Notes under the pieces: model-generated
What the model was told of the DNA's origin: nothing
Seen by the model: only the letters and a program-made list of their open reading frames with translations
Databases searched by the model: none
Shown here: piece by piece, positions 59,391-64,000 of the stretch
How the letters are laid out: each line of letters opens with the position of its first letter
Numbering within the stretch: position 1 is the stretch's first letter
Source: Saccharothrix carnea
Lineage (GTDB): Bacteria > Actinomycetota > Actinomycetes > Mycobacteriales > Pseudonocardiaceae
Length of the DNA: 64,000 bases
Direction of reading: 5' to 3'
Assembly (NCBI RefSeq): GCF_003014735.1
Contig: NZ_PYAX01000014.1
Span: 62,001 to 126,000 of the forward strand
Position numbers and translations under genes: made by a program

Positions 59391-60800
59391 TCATCGGTCG
59401 GCCCCTCTCCCGGGTGCGGACAGGCCTTGCAGGTCGAGCAGCAGGTCGCGGACGTCGGTGGCGGCGATCCGGCCGGTGCGCTCGACCGCGGCCGGTACGA
59501 CGGGGTCGGAGCACAACAGCACGGGGCCGTCCTCGGCGCGGTCGGGGAGTCGGCCGTGGGTGCCGCGCACCCAGGTCGGGTCGAGCGGTACGACGTTCAT
59601 CGCGTAGCGCAGCCCGAGCTTCTTGCGCGCCAGGTTCAGCCCCGCCTTGGCCTTGGCGAGCCGGTCGGCGGGGTCGAAGAACAGCTCGGCCGGGTCGTAG
59701 CCGGGCTTGCGGTGGATGTCGACACCGCGGGCGAAGTCGGGCGCGCGGCTGTCGTCGGTCCAGTAGTAGTAGGTGAACCACGCGTCGGGCTCGGCCACGA
59801 CGACCAGCTCGCCGGAGCGTTCGTGGTCGAGGTGGACGGTCGCTTGCCCTTCGCGGTCGAGCACCACGTCGACGCCGGGCAGCTCGGACAGGACCGCTCT
59901 GGTGCGCGGGAGGTCGGCCGGGTCGGCGACGTAGACGTGGGCGATCTGGTGGTCGGCCACGCCGAAGGCACGGGAGGTCCACGGGTCGAGCAGTTCCGTG
60001 CCGGCCTGGGTGTAGACCTCCAGCAGCCCGGCGCGGCGCAGCGCCCGGTTGATGTCGACCGGTCGGCGCGCGGCGGTGATGCCGTACTCGGACAGCGCCA
60101 CGACCGTGGCACCGGCCGCTTCGGCGTCGGTGAGCAGCGGGGCGAGCGCGGCGTCCACGTCGGCCGCCGCCCGTGCGGCCTCCGGCCCCGAAGGTCCGAA
60201 CCGCTGGAGGTCGTAGTCCAGGTGCGGGACGTAGACCAGCAGCAGGTCGGGCCGCTCGGACGCCAGCACGCGGCGGGCCGCGCCGACGATCCACTCGCTG
60301 GACTTCAGCGCGGCCGTGGGCCCCCAGTACTGGAACAGCGGGAAGTCACCCAGCTCGGCGACCAGCCGGTCGTGCAGGGCGGGTGGGCGCACGTAGGCGT
60401 CGGGCGACTTGCGGCCGTCCGCGTGGTAGATCGGGCGCGGGGTGACCGTGATGTCGGTGGAGGCGCCCATGGCGTACCACCAGCAGATGTTCGCGGCGGT
60501 GTAGCCGGGGTGGGCGCGGCGGGCGGTCTCCCACAGCTTCTCCCCCTGCACGAGCCGGTTGTGCTGGCGCCACAGGTGGACCTCGCCGAGGTCGCGGAAG
60601 TACCAGCCGTTGCCGACGATGCCGTGCTCGGCCGGGGTGAGCCCGGTGAGCAGGGTGGACTGGGCGCTGCACGTCACGGCGGGCAGCACGGTGCCCAGTT
60701 CGGCCTGCCAGCCCCGGCGGCCGAGGCGGGCGAGGTTGGGCATGTGCGGCAGCAGGCCCGGTGTCAGGCCCACGACGTCGATGACGACCAACGGGTTCAT
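59391..60800 (-). CDS. eboF: EboF-like alkaline-phosphatase superfamily enzyme
   Basis: A 469-residue type I phosphodiesterase/nucleotide pyrophosphatase. It starts PLVVIDVVGLTPGLLPHMPNLARLG; the nucleophile Thr is in LPAVTCSAQSTLLTGLTPAEHGIVGNGWYF; metal ligands follow in YVPHLDYDLQRFG, VVALSEYGI and VADHQIAHVYV. ATG 60800 overlaps the eboE stop by ATGA. In ebo clusters this family sits beside EboA, EboB and EboE, as here. It probably hydrolyses a phosphoester during handling of the ebo metabolite. Confidence 0.88.
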   Translation of the reverse strand: MNPLVVIDVVGLTPGLLPHMPNLARLGRRGWQAELGTVLPAVTCSAQSTLLTGLTPAEHGIVGNGWYFRDLGEVHLWRQHNRLVQGEKLWETARRAHPGYTAANICWWYAMGASTDITVTPRPIYHADGRKSPDAYVRPPALHDRLVAELGDFPLFQYWGPTAALKSSEWIVGAARRVLASERPDLLLVYVPHLDYDLQRFGPSGPEAARAAADVDAALAPLLTDAEAAGATVVALSEYGITAARRPVDINRALRRAGLLEVYTQAGTELLDPWTSRAFGVADHQIAHVYVADPADLPRTRAVLSELPGVDVVLDREGQATVHLDHERSGELVVVAEPDAWFTYYYWTDDSRAPDFARGVDIHRKPGYDPAELFFDPADRLAKAKAGLNLARKKLGLRYAMNVVPLDPTWVRGTHGRLPDRAEDGPVLLCSDPVVPAAVERTGRIAATDVRDLLLDLQGLSAPGRGADR

Positions 60801-61903
60801 GCGACGCCTCCGAGGTGGTCGGCCGCCCAGCGCAGTTCGGCGGCGATGCCCGCGGCCAGGTCGTCGACCGGGTCGGGCAGGACGTTCCAGGTGTAGGTCT
60901 CGACCTCGACGTGCGGCACGGCGTCCGCGGTGGACCGGACCGCGTCGACCGCCGTCAGCAGCACGTCGGTGGTCGACGTGAGAGGGGCGGCGGGCCGGGC
61001 GTGCAGCGGCACGTGGAAGTGGACCCGCCACGGGTGTGCGGCGGGCAGGGTGTCGAGCGCTTCGGGCAGGTCGTCGGCGGCGAGCACCCCGCCGGGCGTG
61101 TTCTCCCGGACCTGGTGCAGGTAACGCGGCTCGGCGAACGCGGCGATGGCCCGCCTGCCCTCCTCCGTACCGGGTTCGGCGACCTCCAGGGCCGCCGACG
61201 CCTGCACCTTGACCACGGACAGCCCGCTGCGGCGGATCGCCTTCACCGTCTCGGCCGGGTCGGCGAAGGACACCGCGAGGTGGCAGGTGTCCAGGCAGAT
61301 CCCGATGTGGTCGTGGTCGACGCGGTCGGCCAGCCAGGAGACGGCGTCGGCGACGGTGTCGAGCACGCAACCCGGCTCCGGTTCGACCGCGAGCCTGATC
61401 GGCCTGCCGTGCCGGGCCGCCTCGTCGCGCAGGAAGCGGCCGACGATGTCGAGCGAGGCCTGGGCGCGCGCGTCGTCGGCTCGGGACCACGGCTCGCGCC
61501 ACGCCAGCGGCAACGTCGAGATGCTGCCGTAGTCCGCGGAGTCGGGCAGCAGGTCCGCGAGCACGACGGCGCACGCGATGGTGTACCCGGTGCGCCGGTG
61601 GTCGGTCCACGGCGGCTCGTAGACGGAGTGCTTGACCACGTCGTGGTGGAACCCGCCGTACGGGAACGCGTTGAGGGTGCTCACCTCCAGTCCCCTGGTC
61701 CGCAGGTCCGCCGCCAGGCGGCGTCGGGCCGTCCCGTCCGCGGCGAGGCCGCGGGCGACCGGTTCGGCCAGCCACAGCCCGAGCGCGAGCGTGTCGACGC
61801 CCAACTCCTCCCGGACCGGGACGGCGTAGCGGTCGAGCTGCGCGACCACCCCGGCCAGGTCCTCGGCCGGGTGCACGTTGGTGCAGTACGCGATGGAACT
61901 CAC
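60797..61903 (-). CDS. eboE: EboE-like sugar isomerase-fold protein (metabolite traffic protein)
   Basis: A 368-residue TIM-barrel protein: SSIAYCTNVHPAEDLAGVVAQLDRYAVPVRE, LEVSTLNAFPYGGFHHDVVKHSVYEPPW, LAVEPEPGCVLDTVADAVSWL, IGICLDTCHLAVSFADP and WNVLPDPVDDLAAGIAAELRW. This pattern (YCTNVHP, NAFPYG.FH...VK..VY.P.W) is characteristic of EboE. GTG 61903 overlaps the eboB stop by GTGA. It is likely an isomerase or metal-binding enzyme acting on a sugar-like precursor. Confidence 0.9.
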   Translation of the reverse strand: MSSIAYCTNVHPAEDLAGVVAQLDRYAVPVREELGVDTLALGLWLAEPVARGLAADGTARRRLAADLRTRGLEVSTLNAFPYGGFHHDVVKHSVYEPPWTDHRRTGYTIACAVVLADLLPDSADYGSISTLPLAWREPWSRADDARAQASLDIVGRFLRDEAARHGRPIRLAVEPEPGCVLDTVADAVSWLADRVDHDHIGICLDTCHLAVSFADPAETVKAIRRSGLSVVKVQASAALEVAEPGTEEGRRAIAAFAEPRYLHQVRENTPGGVLAADDLPEALDTLPAAHPWRVHFHVPLHARPAAPLTSTTDVLLTAVDAVRSTADAVPHVEVETYTWNVLPDPVDDLAAGIAAELRWAADHLGGVA

Positions 61904-62751
61904 GGGCGTTCCCCCCGCAGCACCGAGTTGCCGGCGAACGTGTCCGCGGCCGTGGTGTCGTCGAGCACCAGCCGCCCGCTCTGGCCGTAGAACTCGACCG
62001 GGTTGTGCCACAGCACCTTGTCCACTTCGGACTCCTCGAAGCCGGCCGCGAGCATCGCCAGGCCGGTTCTGTGCGTCTTGAGCGGGTCGGACCGGCCCCA
62101 GTCGGCGGCGGAGTTCACCAGCACCCGGTCCGTGCCGTACTCGCGCAGGATGGCGACCATGCGGTCCTCGTCCATCTTCGTGTCCGGGTAGATGGAGAAA
62201 CCCAGCCAGCAACCCGAGTCGGCGACGGCGCGCACCGTCGTCTCGTTCAGGTGGTCCACGAGCACGCGTTCCGGTGGCAGTCCCGACTCGCGGACGAGGT
62301 CGAGCGTGCGGGCCGTGCCCGCGGCCTTGTCCCGGTGGGGTGTGTGCACCAGCGCCGGCAGGTCGTGGCGCACGGCCAGCTCCAACTGCCGGGCGAACGC
62401 CTCGTCCTCCTCCGGGGTCATCGAGTCGTAGCCGACCTCGCCGACCGCCACCACACCGTCCTTGGCCAGGTAGCGCGGCAGCACGTCCAGGACCGGGGTG
62501 CAGCGGGGGTCGTTGGCCTCTTTGGGGTTGAGCGCGATCGTGCAGTGGTGCGCGATGCCGAACTGCGCCGCCCGGAACCTCTCCCAGCCGATCAACGAGT
62601 CGAAGTAGTCGGTGAACGACCCGACGTTCGTGCGGGGCTGCCCCAGCCAGAACGCGGGCTCGACCACCGCACGCACACCGGCGGCGTACATCGCCTCGTA
62701 GTCGTCGGTGGTGCGGGAGGTCATGTGGATGTGCGGGTCGAAGATGCGCAT
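61900..62751 (-). CDS. eboB: EboB-like TatD-type metal-dependent hydrolase
   Basis: A 283-residue TIM-barrel hydrolase: MRIFDPHIHMTSRTTDDYEAMYAAGVRAVVEPAFWLGQPRTNVGSF, GVVAVGEVGYD (metal Glu), LPALVHTPHRDK and VNSAADWGRSDPLKTH. The HxH, Glu, His and Asp ligands are all present. ATG 62751 shares one base with the stop of the upstream gene (TGATG). It is the EboB component of the operon. Confidence 0.88.
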   Translation of the reverse strand: MRIFDPHIHMTSRTTDDYEAMYAAGVRAVVEPAFWLGQPRTNVGSFTDYFDSLIGWERFRAAQFGIAHHCTIALNPKEANDPRCTPVLDVLPRYLAKDGVVAVGEVGYDSMTPEEDEAFARQLELAVRHDLPALVHTPHRDKAAGTARTLDLVRESGLPPERVLVDHLNETTVRAVADSGCWLGFSIYPDTKMDEDRMVAILREYGTDRVLVNSAADWGRSDPLKTHRTGLAMLAAGFEESEVDKVLWHNPVEFYGQSGRLVLDDTTAADTFAGNSVLRGERP

Positions 62752-64000
62752 CAGGTTTCGCTCCTCAGCAGGTCCAGCGCGTCCTGGGGCACGGCACGCC
62801 CGGCGGCACGGCGTTCGTCGGCGTACGCGGCGACCATGCGCTCCAGCTCCGCGTCCACGCGCCGGTCCAGTCCGGCGACGGCGGCGAGGGGAATGCCCAG
62901 GAACAGGCACTTGAGCACCCCGTGACGCCAGGTGTGGTCGTCCAGGTGTCGTGCGGCGAACGGCCCGAGCGCCGCCGCGACGAGCCTCGTGTCGTTGCTG
63001 CGCAACGCGTCCTTGACGAGGTCGACCCCCGCCGCGGGCGCCTTGTCGCCGACCGAGGCGAGCGCGCGCAGAACGCCACGGCGTTCGGCGTCGTCGCCGA
63101 AGCGGTAGAGCGAGAGCAGCTCGGCCGCCAGCTCGTCCGGACCGGTCGTGGCCGCGAGCGCGACCAGCAGCGTGGTGCGGGCGCGGTCGTCGACCGTGCC
63201 GTGCACCACGCCGAGCGGGTCGGACGCGCCGTGCAGCGGCTGCCTGCCCACCGCTCGGCCGACCGCGGGGAAGAACGTCCGGATCGACACCGGGTCGGCC
63301 CGCACGGTGCGCTCGGCCTCCGCCAGCCAGGGGTGCTCGGCCACCGGCTTGGACGACGCCTCGCGCAGCGCGCCCAGGGCTCGGCGGGCCACGTCGGGTG
63401 CGGCGTGGCTGTGCCGGGGCAGCTCGACGGCGGCGAGCCCGGTGTACCCGATCTCGTCCAGCGCGGCGAGCGTGGCGGCCAGGTCCAGTTCGCCCTCGCC
63501 GAACTCCAGGTGCTCGTGCACGCCGGGCAGCATGTCGTCCAGCTGCACGTTCAGCAGCAGGTCACCGGCAAGGCGGACGCAGTCGGCCGCGTCCCGCGGC
63601 TCGACCGCTACGCAGTGGCCCACGTCCAGGGTGATGCCGAGCAGGGCGGGCGACCCGAGCTCCTCGCGCAGCCGCAGTGCCTGGTCGAGGCGTTCGACCA
63701 GCATGCCGGGTTCGGGTTCAAGCGCGATCGGCACACCGCGCTCGGCCGCGCCCTCCAGGACCGCCGTGACACCGGACCGCATCCGCTGCCACGCCTCGTC
63801 CTCGTCCACGCCCGCCGGCACCACGCCGGACCAGAAGGAGACGCAGTCCGCGCCCAGGCCGGCCGCGATGTCCACGGCGCGCAGCAGGAAGTCCACCCGG
63901 ACCTCCTGGGCATCGCTGACGAGCGTCGGGTGGTGCTTGCGCCACGGGTCGAGCAGGAACCGCGCGCCGGTCTCCACCACGACGCCGAGGTCGAGGCGGT
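62751..64000 (-). CDS. eboA: Sugar-isomerase/EboA fusion protein, 5' end outside window
   Basis: At least 415 residues; the frame is open to the window edge (first residues RLDLGVVVETGARFLLDPW), so the start is missing. The N-terminal part is a xylose-isomerase-like TIM barrel (GADCVSFWSGVVPAGVDEDEAW, GVPIALEPEPGMLVERL, LGITLDVGHCVAVEP, NVQLDDMLPGVHEHLEFGEGELD). The C-terminal ~190 residues are EboA-like (VSIRTFFPAVGRAVGR, LLVALAATTGPDELAAELLSLYRFGDDAERRGVLRAL, DALRSNDTRLVAAALGPFAARHLDDHTWRHGVLKCLFLGIPL). It is the first visible gene of the coupled ebo operon; eboC/eboD homologues may lie upstream beyond 64000. Confidence 0.85.
   Translation of the reverse strand, partial: RLDLGVVVETGARFLLDPWRKHHPTLVSDAQEVRVDFLLRAVDIAAGLGADCVSFWSGVVPAGVDEDEAWQRMRSGVTAVLEGAAERGVPIALEPEPGMLVERLDQALRLREELGSPALLGITLDVGHCVAVEPRDAADCVRLAGDLLLNVQLDDMLPGVHEHLEFGEGELDLAATLAALDEIGYTGLAAVELPRHSHAAPDVARRALGALREASSKPVAEHPWLAEAERTVRADPVSIRTFFPAVGRAVGRQPLHGASDPLGVVHGTVDDRARTTLLVALAATTGPDELAAELLSLYRFGDDAERRGVLRALASVGDKAPAAGVDLVKDALRSNDTRLVAAALGPFAARHLDDHTWRHGVLKCLFLGIPLAAVAGLDRRVDAELERMVAAYADERRAAGRAVPQDALDLLRSET

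Noticed and set aside
1..64000. tRNA, rRNA or riboswitch genes
   Set aside because: No cloverleaf-like or rRNA-like sequence or known riboswitch core was recognised by eye; a covariance-model search would be decisive.

Overview
The window is high-GC actinobacterial DNA: strong G/C third-position bias, GTG/TTG starts, BTAD/NB-ARC and DUF397/DUF5753 regulators, GTGA/ATGA coupled starts and rare TTA codons. The best match by gene content is a Pseudonocardiaceae-type filamentous actinomycete (Saccharothrix/Actinosynnema/Lentzea-like); this taxonomic placement is inference.

Left part (about 4.2-27.2 kb): a biosynthetic cluster. phzC-phzD-phzE (19078 down to 14829, minus strand) provides a shikimate-derived route through 2-amino-2-deoxyisochorismate to trans-2,3-dihydro-3-hydroxyanthranilate (DHHA). 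No phzF, phzA/B or phzG homologue is present, so this is not a complete phenazine set. A second minus-strand operon (11218 down to 4185) encodes a carboxylic acid reductase, a class I SAM methyltransferase, a SAM synthetase, an adenosine kinase and a flavin reductase. An acyl-CoA-dehydrogenase-fold flavin monooxygenase (22266 down to 21091) is the likely partner of that reductase. An MFS exporter and a small PPOX/F420-type protein complete the set. The inferred product is a hydroxylated, methylated aldehyde (or a derivative) built on a DHHA/aminobenzoate unit. Regulation is elaborate: two MarR paralogues, two 654-residue PucR/GAF paralogues and an IS701-like transposase relative lacking catalytic residues. 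A promoter element with identical 38-nt spacing precedes the reductase operon and the monooxygenase, and its core recurs before phzC.

Middle part (27.2-49.9 kb): mostly chromosomal accessory and regulatory genes, several as regulator/enzyme pairs. These include a frameshifted DUF6236 gene, PNPOx-like and alpha/beta hydrolase genes, CGNR and TetR regulators, a carboxymuconolactone decarboxylase-like gene, a 1041-residue BTAD/NB-ARC regulator, an MFS gene divergent from an HTH-enolpyruvyltransferase (MurA-like) fusion, a broken XRE/DUF397 pair, VOC and WYL genes, a secreted repeat protein, a 563-bp nested inverted-repeat element, a two-component system, HNH, DUF308 and TetR genes, an amidohydrolase and a secreted trypsin-like protease.

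Right part (49.9-64 kb): a translationally coupled pair of a membrane-anchored periplasmic-binding-like receptor and a STAND-like NTPase; an anchored hydrolase; a large secreted ThuA/glucose-dehydrogenase-like/PKD/CBM/ricin protein with an apparent one-base deletion in its signal peptide; a small anchored protein; a short LuxR-type HTH; and the 3' part of an ebo-type operon (EboA-like fusion, EboB, EboE, EboF) running off the window.

Starts were chosen by Shine-Dalgarno spacing, gene overlap and protein family; family assignments come from recognised motifs, with no database search.
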